Under the pieces are notes generated by a model. The model worked only from the letters and a program-made list of their open reading frames with translations, had not been told where the DNA came from and made no database searches. A DNA stretch of 64,000 nt from positions 1-64,000 of the forward strand of contig QCJK01000011.1 of assembly GCA_003216075.1 (NCBI GenBank), given 5' to 3'. The DNA comes from Prochlorococcus sp. AG-409-B05. Its GTDB lineage: Bacteria; Cyanobacteriota; Cyanobacteriia; PCC-6307; Cyanobiaceae. Shown piece by piece: positions 1 to 9,255 of the stretch. The translations under genes and the position numbers were made by a program. The first letter of the stretch is position 1. The number at the start of each line of letters is the position of its first letter.

Positions 1-142
1 TATTAGTTAAAGGCTGTAGTAAAGGCTAATACTTATTACTAATAAATTAGTTCTATTTTGCACACAATTTTGAGCAAAGTATGCCTGTCAAAATGATGAA
101 ATGAACATTGATCCAAGTATTCTTATGATCAACAAGTAGAAC

Positions 143-1372
143 ATGTCATCATTCAAGAGGATAAGTCTCTTTATTTTTAGTTTGGTTAAAGACTCTCAAC
201 TTAAGCAAGTTGCTTTTTCTGAAGAGAAATTAGTTGCTATACGCCGGACTCTTTTGGATTGGTTTCAAGTGAATGGTCGTCATTGGATCCCTTGGAAGTT
301 GAAAGCTAATGGGACTCCAGCTGCATCAGGAGAATCAATAGATCCATATCCCATTTGGATCGCTGAGGTCATGCTTCAACAAACTCAATTAAAGACTGTT
401 TTACCTTATTGGGAAAAGTGGATGAAGACTTTCCCAACTCTTTTGGATTTAGCGAATGCTCATGAGCAAGACTTGTTGTTGATTTGGCAAGGGCTTGGCT
501 ATTACTCGAGAGTTCGTCGTCTGCATCAGGCCTCTAAGATTTTGCTTGATTTACTGGGTGCTAAACAGTCGCTAAATCCAAAAGAATGGCCAAGGGATTT
601 GGATATTTGGATGACTTTACCAGGAATTGGCAGAAGTACTGCTGGCAGTATCATTTCCTCGGCTTTTGATTTACCTAGTCCGATTCTGGATGGAAATGTG
701 AAAAGAATTTTTGCGAGATTACTTGCAAATAAGACTTCCATCTCCACTGGGGAAAAGATTTATTGGTATTTCAGTGAGCAATTATTGGATTCAAAATATC
801 CCAGAAATTTTAATCAAGCTCTCATGGATTTAGGGGCGACTTTGTGCAAGGCTAAAAAACCAAGTTGTGAACTGTGTCCACTAAAGAAACAATGTATTGC
901 ATACTCTATGAAAGAGCAACTATTATTCCCTGTAAAGGATCAACCTAAAAAAAGAATGTTGGAAAATATTGGCATTGGAGTTGTATTAAATGACTTAAAC
1001 GAAGTTTTAATTGATCAGAGATTGAATCAAGGCCTTTTGGGAGGCATGTGGGAATTTCCTGGAGGCAAGCAAAAGATTGGTGAAGATATTAAGATGACAA
1101 TCATTAGAGAACTCAAGGAAGAGTTGGCCATTGAAGTCAAAGTAGGTAAGGAATTAATTGCTTTTGAACATTCTTATAGCCACAAGAATTTGCACTTTGT
1201 TGTCCATATTTGTGAATTGGTTGTAGGTGACCCTAAACCACTTGCTAGTCAGCAAGTGAGATGGGTCGCGATTGAAGACTTAAGCAAGTATCCCTTTCCT
1301 TCAGCAAATGGACGTATGATTTTTGCTTTAAAACAGTATCTCAATCAAGACAAGTGTCTAAATGGCTCCTAG
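143..1372 (+). CDS. mutY: A/G-specific adenine DNA glycosylase MutY
   Basis: Removes adenine mispaired with 8-oxoguanine in base excision repair. The N-terminal HhH-GPD domain carries the catalytic Glu75 in AEVMLQQTQ and Asp183 in ILDGNVKR. The [4Fe-4S] cluster cysteines 235, 242, 245 and 251 have the exact C-X6-C-X2-C-X5-C spacing. The C-terminal Nudix-like domain that recognises 8-oxoG includes a Nudix box near residues 306-330. At 409 aa it is longer than the usual 350-380 aa, partly because about 25 residues precede the conserved domain, so the true start may lie downstream of the ATG at 143. There is a short insertion before the catalytic Glu. The PfkB kinase gene follows 30 bases later on the same strand. 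Confidence 0.95.
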   Translation: MSSFKRISLFIFSLVKDSQLKQVAFSEEKLVAIRRTLLDWFQVNGRHWIPWKLKANGTPAASGESIDPYPIWIAEVMLQQTQLKTVLPYWEKWMKTFPTLLDLANAHEQDLLLIWQGLGYYSRVRRLHQASKILLDLLGAKQSLNPKEWPRDLDIWMTLPGIGRSTAGSIISSAFDLPSPILDGNVKRIFARLLANKTSISTGEKIYWYFSEQLLDSKYPRNFNQALMDLGATLCKAKKPSCELCPLKKQCIAYSMKEQLLFPVKDQPKKRMLENIGIGVVLNDLNEVLIDQRLNQGLLGGMWEFPGGKQKIGEDIKMTIIRELKEELAIEVKVGKELIAFEHSYSHKNLHFVVHICELVVGDPKPLASQQVRWVAIEDLSKYPFPSANGRMIFALKQYLNQDKCLNGS

Positions 1373-1402
1373 GCTGAAGAATATTTGACGTGTATATAAA
1401 AG

Positions 1403-2440
1403 ATGTCACTTGATTCTTTCTTATGCAGTGAACCAGAAATTATATGTCTTGGTGAAGCCTTAGTTGATCGGCTCGGACCTCTAGGAGGTGATCCTTCTCA
1501 AAATCTTTTAGTTGAAGATTGTTTGGGAGGTGCTCCTGCAAATGTTGCTTGTGGACTCGCAAGACTTGGAAGAAGAGTAGCTTTTATTGGTCGGGTTGGT
1601 GATGACTTAATTGGTAAAGATTTTCGTGATTTAATGCAAATAAGAATGGTGAATCTTATAGGTTTTCAGACTGATTTGAGAAGACCAAGTCGGATTGTAT
1701 TGGTACGGAGAGATATAGATGGAGAAAGATTTTTTCAAGGATTTGCTGGCGATGATGGCATGGGATTTGCTGATCAGGCACTTGAGATAAATGATCTTAA
1801 AAAGAGTTGGCCAGTGATTTCCACTAAGGCTAAATGGTTATTAATAGGTACTATTCCTTTGGCTAGTAAGATTTCTTCTAAAGCCCTATCTTGGTGTATT
1901 GATCAGGCACGAAATCAGGATATAAAAATTGCATTGGATGTTAATTGGAGACCTACCTTTTGGAATCAAGGATTCTCATCTGACAGTGGCCCTGATTCTT
2001 TTGTAAAGAAAACTATTGCTGTTGTTTTGGAAAAGGCATCATTATTAAAGCTTTCTAAGGAAGAGGCTTTGTGGTTTTTTGACAAAGATGATCCGCTTCA
2101 GATTTCTCAATCACTTCCTCAAAGACCAGATGTCGTGGTAACAGATGGTGCTAATCCTGTGAAATGGTTGATTAGTGGTATTGAAGGATTAACTAAAGTT
2201 TTTTCTCCACCTTTAATTGTTGATACAACTGGTGCTGGGGATGCTTTTACGGCTGGTTTGTTACATCAGATGTTGAGCAAGACTAATTCTAATATCAACT
2301 ATTCTGAGTTGGATTATATGATCAATTTTTCTGCTGCTTGTGGTGCTCTTGTTTGCACTGGTGCAGGAGCAATCGCCCCTCAACCTAATAATCAAGAGGT
2401 TGAATTGTTCCTTTCATCTTTTTCTGGAGGTATGAGCTGA
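1403..2440 (+). CDS. PfkB-family sugar kinase, probable fructokinase
   Basis: A ribokinase-fold kinase that phosphorylates a sugar with ATP. The N-terminal glycine-rich substrate region reads CLGGAPANVACGLARLG, and the C-terminal PfkB signature DTTGAGDAF holds the catalytic base Asp280. The length of 345 aa fits fructokinases. Fructokinase is the likeliest specificity from overall resemblance, but the exact sugar cannot be proved from sequence. Its 3' end overlaps the convergent tsaE gene by 49 bases. Confidence 0.88.
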   Translation: MSLDSFLCSEPEIICLGEALVDRLGPLGGDPSQNLLVEDCLGGAPANVACGLARLGRRVAFIGRVGDDLIGKDFRDLMQIRMVNLIGFQTDLRRPSRIVLVRRDIDGERFFQGFAGDDGMGFADQALEINDLKKSWPVISTKAKWLLIGTIPLASKISSKALSWCIDQARNQDIKIALDVNWRPTFWNQGFSSDSGPDSFVKKTIAVVLEKASLLKLSKEEALWFFDKDDPLQISQSLPQRPDVVVTDGANPVKWLISGIEGLTKVFSPPLIVDTTGAGDAFTAGLLHQMLSKTNSNINYSELDYMINFSAACGALVCTGAGAIAPQPNNQEVELFLSSFSGGMS

Positions 2441-2931
2441 GCTGATCGACCTTCATGTTGGTAGCTCAATTTCACCTGCCATGCATCTGGTAGAGAAAGG
2501 TTTAAACGTTCTGGCCACTCAACGACCATTAACGCTCCTAGTCTATGTGCTTCTTCTTCTTCTTGAAGAAATAACTCATTTGCGCTTGCAGGATCTTCAA
2601 GTCTATATAGGTCCAAATGTACTAATGGTGGTTTGCCTTTTTCATAATGTTGAGAAAGGGCAAAAGTTGGACTAGTTATGGGTTCTTGAATATGCATGTG
2701 TCTTCCTAGTCCTTTGACTATTGATGTTTTTCCAACACCTAATGGACCTTCTAATAGAAGCAGTTTTAAGCAAGGTAGTTGGGTGAACAAAATTTCACTA
2801 AACCAAAACGTGTCATCAGGTTTTTTAAGGAGGTAGCGGTCATATGTAGATTGCCCCGAAATAACATTGGGGCCTTCAGCCTGTTCGCTGAGATTCCTAT
2901 CCAAGATTGTCCAAAGGGAGCTTTTAATCAT
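2392..2931 (-). CDS. tsaE: tRNA threonylcarbamoyladenosine biosynthesis ATPase TsaE
   Basis: TsaE is the ATPase partner of TsaB/TsaD that makes t6A37 in ANN-decoding tRNAs. Visible motifs are the Walker [10 protein letters not shown] (residues 62-70), SPTF, HLDLYRL and VVEWPERL, in the family order. The reading frame is 179 aa against about 150 in the family, so the roughly 40 N-terminal residues may be excess and a start downstream of 2931 is possible. The ATG at 2931 overlaps the ahcY ATG at 2930 on the opposite strand. The 3' end overlaps the fructokinase gene. Confidence 0.87.
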   Translation of the reverse strand: MIKSSLWTILDRNLSEQAEGPNVISGQSTYDRYLLKKPDDTFWFSEILFTQLPCLKLLLLEGPLGVGKTSIVKGLGRHMHIQEPITSPTFALSQHYEKGKPPLVHLDLYRLEDPASANELFLQEEEEAHRLGALMVVEWPERLNLSLPDAWQVKLSYQHEGRSAQLIPPEKDERNNSTS

Positions 2932-4360
2932 GGTGGCAGTACCAACATCATCTACCTCACTTGAGGCCTCAGCTAATTATGTAGTCGCAGATATAAATCT
3001 GGCAGATTTCGGAAGGAAGGAGCTGTCGATTGCTGAAACGGAAATGCCTGGGCTGATGGCTTTGAGGGACAAGTATGGAGATGAGAAACCTTTAAAGGGA
3101 GCGCGTATTGCTGGGAGTCTCCATATGACTATTCAAACTGGGGTTTTGATTGAGACCCTAGTCAGTTTGGGTGCTGAAGTTCGTTGGGCATCTTGCAATA
3201 TCTTTTCAACTCAGGACCATGCAGCAGCAGCTATTGCTATGAAAGGCATTCCAGTCTTCGCTGTGAAGGGAGAAACACTGGAAGAGTATTGGGACTATAC
3301 GCATCGGATTTTGGATTGGGGAGATGGACAGGCGCCAAATATGATTCTTGATGATGGAGGCGACGCGACTGGCTTAGTCATGTTGGGTAGTAAAGCTGAA
3401 CAAGACTTGTCCGTGCTTGACAATCCATCTAATGAGGAAGAGAAAGCTTTATTTGCGTCGATACGTTCCAAATTGAAAGATAACTCTAAATTTTATTCAT
3501 CAATCAGGGCAAGTATTAAGGGGGTGACTGAAGAAACCACTACTGGAGTTGCTCGTCTTTATCAGATGGAAAAAAATGGTGAGCTTCGTTTCCCTGCAAT
3601 TAATGTGAATGATTCCGTCACGAAAAGTAAGTTCGATAATCTCTATGGATGCCGAGAATCACTGGTAGATGGGATTAAGCGTGCCACTGATGTGATGGTC
3701 GCTGGCAAGGTTGCTCTTGTAATGGGTTATGGAGATGTTGGAAAAGGCTCTGCCCAGTCGCTTAGGGGTTTGGGTGCAACGGTGATGGTTGCTGAGATTG
3801 ATCCTATTTGTGCTCTTCAAGCATCTATGGAGGGTTACCGAGTTGTTCGTCTTGATGATGTTGTACAGAATGTAGATATCTTCGTTACGGCTACAGGCAA
3901 CTTTCAAGTAATTCGACATGATCATTTAATTCAAATGAAAAATGAGGCTATTGTTTGCAATATTGGCCACTTTGATAATGAGATAGATGTGGCGTCCTTA
4001 AAAGAGTATGAGTGGGATAATATCAAACCTCAAGTTGATCACATCACCCTCCCAAATGGTAATCGTATAATTCTTTTAGCTGAAGGTCGATTGGTTAATT
4101 TAGGTTGTGCGACGGGACATCCAAGTTTTGTAATGAGCAATTCATTTACGAATCAAGTGCTGGCACAAATTGAGTTATTTAATAAAGGGGAAAGTTATTC
4201 AAATAAAGTTTATGTTCTCCCAAAACATCTTGATGAGATGGTCGCCAGACTTCATTTAGATAAAATCGGTGCAGTATTGACAGAGCTTACATATGAGCAG
4301 TCCTCATATCTTGGGGTCCCAATTGAAGGACCTTATAAATCTGATCATTATCGATATTAA
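2930..4360 (+). CDS. ahcY: S-adenosylhomocysteine hydrolase
   Basis: Splits S-adenosylhomocysteine into adenosine and homocysteine, which clears the inhibitor left by methyltransferases. The NAD-binding Rossmann motif [13 protein letters not shown] and the C-terminal DHYRY end are typical. I chose the ATG at 2930 (476 aa) over an upstream in-frame start at 2867, because the extra 21 residues lie antisense to the start of tsaE and are not family-like. Divergent from tsaE with overlapping start codons. Confidence 0.96.
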   Translation: MVAVPTSSTSLEASANYVVADINLADFGRKELSIAETEMPGLMALRDKYGDEKPLKGARIAGSLHMTIQTGVLIETLVSLGAEVRWASCNIFSTQDHAAAAIAMKGIPVFAVKGETLEEYWDYTHRILDWGDGQAPNMILDDGGDATGLVMLGSKAEQDLSVLDNPSNEEEKALFASIRSKLKDNSKFYSSIRASIKGVTEETTTGVARLYQMEKNGELRFPAINVNDSVTKSKFDNLYGCRESLVDGIKRATDVMVAGKVALVMGYGDVGKGSAQSLRGLGATVMVAEIDPICALQASMEGYRVVRLDDVVQNVDIFVTATGNFQVIRHDHLIQMKNEAIVCNIGHFDNEIDVASLKEYEWDNIKPQVDHITLPNGNRIILLAEGRLVNLGCATGHPSFVMSNSFTNQVLAQIELFNKGESYSNKVYVLPKHLDEMVARLHLDKIGAVLTELTYEQSSYLGVPIEGPYKSDHYRY

Positions 4361-4424
4361 TTGTTGGATATTGACCTAACCCAGGTTGCCATCATTACTT
4401 ATTTGATTCTGGACTTCACTTTTT

Positions 4425-5078
4425 ATGGATTTAACAGAATTAGTAGCAAATTTACCTGAATTAATTGGTAAAGCAGTTCAGGTAAATCAATGGTTAGGTT
4501 ATGGCGCTATTTTGGCCGCTATGTTTTTGGAAAATCTTTTTCCGCCAATTCCATCTGAATTAATAATGCCTCTTGGTGGTTTTTATGTGCAACAGGGTCA
4601 GTTGCAATTTCTTCCTGTGATTCTGGCTGGATTATTAGGCACTGTTTTGGGTGCTTTCCCATGGTATTGGATAGGACGCTTAGTAAATGAGGAGAAAATC
4701 GAGGATTGGCTTCAGCGCCATGGTCGCTGGATTGGAATTAGTCCTAAAGAACTCGCTAGAAGTCGTCGTTGGTTTAGTCGCCATGGAAATGCATTGGTTT
4801 TTTGGGGGCGTTTAGTACCTGGAATAAGGACATTGATCTCCGTTCCTGCTGGAATTGAATTGATGCCTTTGATGCCTTTCGTGCTTTGGACAACTGCAGG
4901 AAGTTGTATATGGACTTTATTTCTAACTATTGCGGGGATTGCACTTGGAGAAAGTTATAATAATGTTGAAAAGTGGATTGACCCATTATCTAAATTCTCA
5001 AAGTTATTTATTATTTGCCTTATACTATTTGGAATTATTTGGCTTGGGCTTCGTATTTGGAAAGATAGAACAAAATAG
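4425..5078 (+). CDS. DedA-family membrane protein (SNARE-associated/VTT domain)
   Basis: A 217-aa inner-membrane protein of the DedA family, whose members are linked to undecaprenyl-phosphate or phospholipid flipping. The family motifs FLENLFPPIPSE, with its acidic residue and prolines in a membrane re-entrant segment, and GRLVPGIRTLISVPAG, with its essential arginine, are both present. Several hydrophobic segments follow, ending in a basic tail. It stands alone between ahcY and the convergent ssb gene. The substrate is not shown by the sequence. Confidence 0.88.
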   Translation: MDLTELVANLPELIGKAVQVNQWLGYGAILAAMFLENLFPPIPSELIMPLGGFYVQQGQLQFLPVILAGLLGTVLGAFPWYWIGRLVNEEKIEDWLQRHGRWIGISPKELARSRRWFSRHGNALVFWGRLVPGIRTLISVPAGIELMPLMPFVLWTTAGSCIWTLFLTIAGIALGESYNNVEKWIDPLSKFSKLFIICLILFGIIWLGLRIWKDRTK

Positions 5079-5098
5079 TTGCTTGAATCAAGTTAACC

Positions 5099-5488
5099 CT
5101 AAAAAGGTATTTCTTCATGATTTGGACTTCTTTCTTGACTTGAACTAGCACCTGGATAATTGGAGTCTGAATCTCTTTTGGATCCCAATAAATTTAGACG
5201 ATCTACTCTGATCACAGGTCTATTCCTTTTCTCTCCTGAATTTCGATCTGTCCATGAGTCGATTTTGAAGCTTCCAATCACTCCTATTAGGGAACCTTTT
5301 TTTACGTAATCTGCGGCTACTTGGGCTTGTTTTCCCCAGATTTCAAGGTTGAACCAGTCTGGTTCTTCATCGCGACTACGTCGATTAACAGCCATGGTCA
5401 GGTTCGCGACCACACTTCCAGATTCGAAATAACGTACGTCTGGGTCTCGACCAGCTCTACCCACAAGGGTCACTGAATTCACACCCAT
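5099..5488 (-). CDS. ssb: Single-stranded DNA-binding protein
   Basis: A 129-aa SSB with an N-terminal OB fold (MGVNSVTLVGRAGRDPDVRY, then the conserved WFNLEIWGKQA), a short flexible tail and the acidic EEIPF tip that recruits repair and replication partners. A strong GGAGG ribosome site lies just upstream of the ATG at 5488. Divergent from mreB. Confidence 0.96.
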   Translation of the reverse strand: MGVNSVTLVGRAGRDPDVRYFESGSVVANLTMAVNRRSRDEEPDWFNLEIWGKQAQVAADYVKKGSLIGVIGSFKIDSWTDRNSGEKRNRPVIRVDRLNLLGSKRDSDSNYPGASSSQERSPNHEEIPF

Positions 5489-5627
5489 TGGTTCCTCCTC
5501 GCTTTACTAGAGCTTAATAATCTGCCACGGTTTTTTCTTGATCTTGCAAGGAGTTCAATACTCTTTGCTAGAAGCAACACGATATCTGCTTAATTGCCTT
5601 TATGATTCTCCGACTTGATTTAAATCA

Positions 5628-6680
5628 GTGTTTTTTAGTCGCTTCAAGTTGTCGAGAGATATCGGTATCGACCTTGGTACTGCCAATACCTTGATTTATG
5701 TTTCAGGGAAAGGGATTGTTCTTCAGGAACCGTCTGTTGTCGCAATGGATCTAGAGGAATTAGTACCATTGGCAGTAGGGGATGATGCAAAACGAATGCT
5801 TGGAAGGACTCCTGGCAATATTCGCGCTGTCAGACCTCTTAGAGATGGCGTTATTGCTGATTTTGATGCTGCTGAACAGATGATTAAAAGCTTTATTCAA
5901 AAGTGTAATGAGGGCAGGGGAATCATTGCGCCCCGTTTAGTAGTAGGAATTCCTAGTGGTGTTACTGGAGTTGAACGTCGCGCAGTTAGAGAAGCTGGTA
6001 TGGCAGGAGCTCGTGAAGTGCATTTAATAGATGAACCTGTCGCAGCGGCTATAGGAGCTTCTTTGCCAGTGACAGAGCCCATTGGGACCATGATTGTTGA
6101 TATTGGTGGGGGCACTACTGAAGTGGCGGTTCTTAGTCTTGGTGGAACAGTTTTAAGTGAGTCGGTTAGGGTTGCCGGTGATGAATTGAATGATTCGATC
6201 GCGACCTATCTAAAAAAGGTACATAATCTTGTTGTAGGTGAGCGGACTGCTGAAGAGATCAAGATTCGTATTGGCTCGGCTTTTCCAGATAATGAGTTCG
6301 ATATGCAATCAATGGATGTAAGAGGTTTGCATTTACTTTCAGGATTACCAAGATCAATCAATTTGCAAGCCGGCGATTTGCGAGAGGCGATGGCTGAGCC
6401 TCTCATCAAAATTGTTGAGGCTGTAAAAAGGACTTTGGAACGCACTCCGCCTGAATTGGCAGCCGATATTGTTGATAGAGGAATAATGCTTGCTGGTGGT
6501 GGTGCATTAGTAAGAGGTATTAGTGATCTTGTAAGTCATGAAACAGGAATTTTTACTCATGTAGCAGAAGATCCTTTGTTGTGTGTTGTAAATGGTTGCG
6601 GACAAGTTCTTCAGGACTTCAAGCGTCTAAAGCGCGTCGTTGATACTTCAGAATTTGCTAGAAATTCAATCAAAGATTGA
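5628..6680 (+). CDS. mreB: Rod-shape-determining actin homologue MreB
   Basis: Bacterial actin that organises peptidoglycan synthesis at the membrane. The phosphate-1 loop IGIDLGTANT, the phosphate-2 loop DIGGGTTEVAVLSLGG and the adenosine motif MLAGGGALVRG are present. The length of 350 aa is normal. The start is GTG at 5628, giving MFFSRFKLSRD, the usual amphipathic N-terminus. First gene of mreBCD; mreC starts 2 bases after its stop. Confidence 0.97.
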   Translation: MFFSRFKLSRDIGIDLGTANTLIYVSGKGIVLQEPSVVAMDLEELVPLAVGDDAKRMLGRTPGNIRAVRPLRDGVIADFDAAEQMIKSFIQKCNEGRGIIAPRLVVGIPSGVTGVERRAVREAGMAGAREVHLIDEPVAAAIGASLPVTEPIGTMIVDIGGGTTEVAVLSLGGTVLSESVRVAGDELNDSIATYLKKVHNLVVGERTAEEIKIRIGSAFPDNEFDMQSMDVRGLHLLSGLPRSINLQAGDLREAMAEPLIKIVEAVKRTLERTPPELAADIVDRGIMLAGGGALVRGISDLVSHETGIFTHVAEDPLLCVVNGCGQVLQDFKRLKRVVDTSEFARNSIKD

Positions 6681-6682
6681 AG

Positions 6683-7426
6683 ATGGGTTCTCCTAAATGG
6701 GCTTTCCCATTTCGTTGGAGGCAGTTGTTTCGCATTAGACCATGGTTTTTTTTAATAGGAGTTCTCGGCGTTATTCGTTTGAGTAAGGGTGCAGGATTAC
6801 TTGATGCGTTTGCTTATATAACAGGACCTTTGTCGCCTGGTTCTGCTCAGCGCGAATGGATTCAAAAAGGAGTTCAATTAGAAAATAGAATCAGATTGGA
6901 ATTGTTGGCAGAGGATAATCAGCGCCTCAGAGAGATTCTTGATCTGACCAAGTCGTCAGACGCTGGTCTGATTTCTGCAGCTGTTATTTCTCGACAGCCT
7001 GTTGGTTGGTGGCAGCAATTGGATCTTGGCAAGGGACGCATTCATGGAATCAAAAATGGAGATGTTGTTTTAGGCCCTGGAGGTTTGTTGGGGATTATTC
7101 AAAGTGTTACTCCTACTACTTCAAGAGTGCGTTTGTTGACGGCTCCTGGCAGTCGAATTGGTGTTTGGACTTCCCGTAATAAGCGCCATGGGATTTTGAT
7201 GGGGATGGGAAGCAATCGTCCTTCTTTGCGTTTTCTGGATAAGGATTCCGATGTTGTGCCAGGAGATGTAGTGAGTACTTCTCCTGCTAGTACTCTGATG
7301 CCCCCCAATGTTCCTGTTGGAGTAGTTCAAGTTGTAAATACTGCAGCTTTGCCTGCTCCTATAGCGGTGGTTCAGTTGACAGCTTCTCCAGAAGCAATTG
7401 ATTGGGTTCAAATATGGCCTCGTTAA
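6683..7426 (+). CDS. mreC: Cell-shape protein MreC
   Basis: A membrane-anchored periplasmic scaffold of the rod complex. One N-terminal membrane segment (PWFFLIGVLGVIRL region) is followed by a coiled-coil-like stretch (QLENRIRLELLAEDNQRLREIL in part) and the beta-domain with VLGPGGLLGIIQSV and PGDVVSTSPAS. I chose ATG 6683 over the TTG at 6677 that overlaps the mreB stop. About 247 aa. Its stop overlaps the mreD ATG as TAATG. Confidence 0.92.
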   Translation: MGSPKWAFPFRWRQLFRIRPWFFLIGVLGVIRLSKGAGLLDAFAYITGPLSPGSAQREWIQKGVQLENRIRLELLAEDNQRLREILDLTKSSDAGLISAAVISRQPVGWWQQLDLGKGRIHGIKNGDVVLGPGGLLGIIQSVTPTTSRVRLLTAPGSRIGVWTSRNKRHGILMGMGSNRPSLRFLDKDSDVVPGDVVSTSPASTLMPPNVPVGVVQVVNTAALPAPIAVVQLTASPEAIDWVQIWPR

Positions 7427-7941
7427 TGGCAAAACTTTATGAAAAATCTTTTTGTCTTTTATCTGGGTTAGTTGTCCCATTTTTGACCTTATTAGCCCCT
7501 TCTTGGCTTACTGTTTCAGGGGTTGGGCCTTGTTGGGCAGTGTTGTGGCTGTTGCCTTGGGCTATTGAGGATGGTCAGATTTCAGCATTACTTGCGGGCC
7601 TTTGTCTTGGTTTGTTGCTAGATGGCATAAGTCTTGGAACTGCAACTCACGTGCCTGCACTTATGGCACTGGGTTGGTGGTGGGGTGGTTTAGGCAGACG
7701 AGGTAAACAGATTGAAGGAATTTTCAGCCTTGGTCTGTTGTCGTGGATTGGAACTGTTCTTTTTGGGATAAGTTTATGGCTACAAATGGCATTAATGCAA
7801 ATCATTGAATCAGGCCAATTACTTATAAGTTGGGGTGTTTACACTTTATTTTCACAAGCATTAATTACATCAATTTTGGCACCAGTAATTTATTTCAGTT
7901 TAATAGCAATTTGGAGGAGAAAGAGTGCTTTCAATGCTTGA
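7426..7941 (+). CDS. mreD: MreD-like rod-shape membrane protein
   Basis: A 171-aa, almost wholly hydrophobic protein with about five membrane segments. Position directly after mreB and mreC, with a one-base ATG overlap on the mreC stop, identifies it more than sequence does, as MreD is poorly conserved. Upstream in-frame TTG and ATG starts (7402, 7414) would lie inside mreC and are less likely. Confidence 0.82.
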   Translation: MAKLYEKSFCLLSGLVVPFLTLLAPSWLTVSGVGPCWAVLWLLPWAIEDGQISALLAGLCLGLLLDGISLGTATHVPALMALGWWWGGLGRRGKQIEGIFSLGLLSWIGTVLFGISLWLQMALMQIIESGQLLISWGVYTLFSQALITSILAPVIYFSLIAIWRRKSAFNA

Positions 7942-8372
7942 ATTTATTCTGAAGCGAGTGATCTTCTCTAGGAATTAATAACGTGGATTATTCATTGACT
8001 GATAACTATAAATGTTTATTATGCTTGCTTTTGATTAATTTACCTTCAAAATATTTCCTTGAATTGTTGCCTTGGGAAACTGAGAGGCATACAAAGAATT
8101 ATGTACTTGGCTCGAATGGAACTCTTTTGAGCGGGAAAGAGAACAGTGACCCGCCTATCTTGTGCCTGAAGATACGGCTTCATAGCTGAAGAGTCACCAG
8201 CAAGAGTGACTTAGATCACGCCAGACCCACCTTTGGATTTTGAGCATATTTACTTAAGTACAAATACACTAAAAACCTTAAGAAAAACTGAAAAATATTC
8301 CTTTTCTAGCCTTTTAGCGACCTTTTCATTGAGGTGGAAGGTTATGGTTACTTTTCTTGATGCTCAAATGCA
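7942..8372 (+). other. Long rpaB leader region without a convincing gene
   Basis: 431 bases between mreD and rpaB. A GTG-started 68-codon frame at 7983-8189 lacks a ribosome site and family features and is probably not a gene. The middle part (about 8100-8220) has higher G+C and two hairpins (listed separately). The last 150 bases are AT-rich. Confidence 0.6.
8131..8213 (+). ncRNA. Candidate structured RNA upstream of rpaB
   Basis: Two clear hairpins sit in a short G+C-richer stretch of an otherwise AT-rich gap: GCGGG (8131-8135) pairs with CCCGC (8150-8154), and AGTCAC (8192-8197) with GTGACT (8206-8211). No uridine run follows, so this is not a simple terminator. It could be a small RNA or an rpaB 5' leader element. 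I cannot assign a known family. The strand is assumed to be that of rpaB. Confidence 0.3.
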
Positions 8373-9182
8373 ATGGAATTGGGAGGTCCATCTAAGCTTA
8401 AGAGCACTGATGGTCCTATTAAGAAGGCATCAGTTCGTCCTAAGGCATCCATTCTTGTAGTGGATGATGAGCCGGCAGTATTGAAGGTTTTGGTTACCAG
8501 GCTTCAGCTTGCAGGTTATCGAGTTATATCTGCTGAGGATGGAGAACAAGCTCTAGCAGTTTTCCATGATGAATCCCCGGATTTAGTTGTACTTGATGTA
8601 ATGCTGCCAAAGCTTGATGGCTTTGCTGTTTGTAGACGTTTAAGAGCAGAATCATGTGTACCAATAATTTTCCTTACTGCACTAGAAGCAATTTCAGAAA
8701 AAGTAGCAGGACTTGATTTGGGGGCTGATGATTATCTTTCTAAGCCATTTAGCCCTAAAGAATTAGAGGCGAGAATTGCAACTATCCTTAGACGGGTTGG
8801 TCCAGGTTCAGCAGTCACTGAACCAAGGGATTTGCCTGTAGGTCAAGGAGTAATGAGACTTGGAGATTTAGTCGTAGATACTAATCGTAGGCAAGTCAGT
8901 CGAGCCGGGGAGAGGATTGGACTTACTTATACCGAATTTAGTTTGCTTGAATTGTTATTCCAAGACCCAGGAAGAGTTGTGCCCAGAGCGGAAATACTTG
9001 AACAACTGTGGGGCTATCCACCAAGAAGAGCAGCAGATTTAAGGGTAGTAGATGTTTATGTGGCTCGATTGCGAGGGAAGCTTGAACCTGACCCTCGCAA
9101 TCCTGAATTAATCTTGACTGTTAGGGGAATTGGCTATGCCTCTCAAAGGATGGGTGAGTTTCCAACAGCTATAGCCAGTTGA
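8373..9182 (+). CDS. rpaB: Response regulator RpaB (OmpR/PhoB type)
   Basis: An essential cyanobacterial regulator that, in its family, binds HLR1 sites at high-light and photosystem genes and is paired with the kinase NblS. The receiver domain has the acidic pocket DDE (31-33), phospho-acceptor Asp75 in VVLDVMLPKLDG and Lys124 in LSKPF. A winged-helix DNA-binding domain fills the C-terminal half (ILEQLWGY, VDVYVARLRGKLE). 269 aa, with the 25-residue N-terminal extension usual in marine picocyanobacteria. NblS is not in this window. Confidence 0.94.
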   Translation: MELGGPSKLKSTDGPIKKASVRPKASILVVDDEPAVLKVLVTRLQLAGYRVISAEDGEQALAVFHDESPDLVVLDVMLPKLDGFAVCRRLRAESCVPIIFLTALEAISEKVAGLDLGADDYLSKPFSPKELEARIATILRRVGPGSAVTEPRDLPVGQGVMRLGDLVVDTNRRQVSRAGERIGLTYTEFSLLELLFQDPGRVVPRAEILEQLWGYPPRRAADLRVVDVYVARLRGKLEPDPRNPELILTVRGIGYASQRMGEFPTAIAS

Positions 9183-9255
9183 AAAAGGCGTTGCTTTATT
9201 TGGATGAATTGAGTATCTAAGGCGAAGATGACGCTGGAATCCAGCAGCTAGTTCA

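Noticed and set aside
2481-2675. 64-codon plus-strand frame
   Set aside because: Antisense shadow of tsaE with leucine-rich low complexity.
7121-7480. 119-codon minus-strand frame
   Set aside because: Antisense shadow of mreC and mreD, which are both clear.
7983-8189. 68-codon GTG frame upstream of rpaB
   Set aside because: No ribosome site, no family-like features, and it overlaps the candidate structured RNA.
8233-8460. 75-codon frame overlapping the rpaB start
   Set aside because: It overlaps the receiver domain of rpaB in another frame and has no recognisable features.
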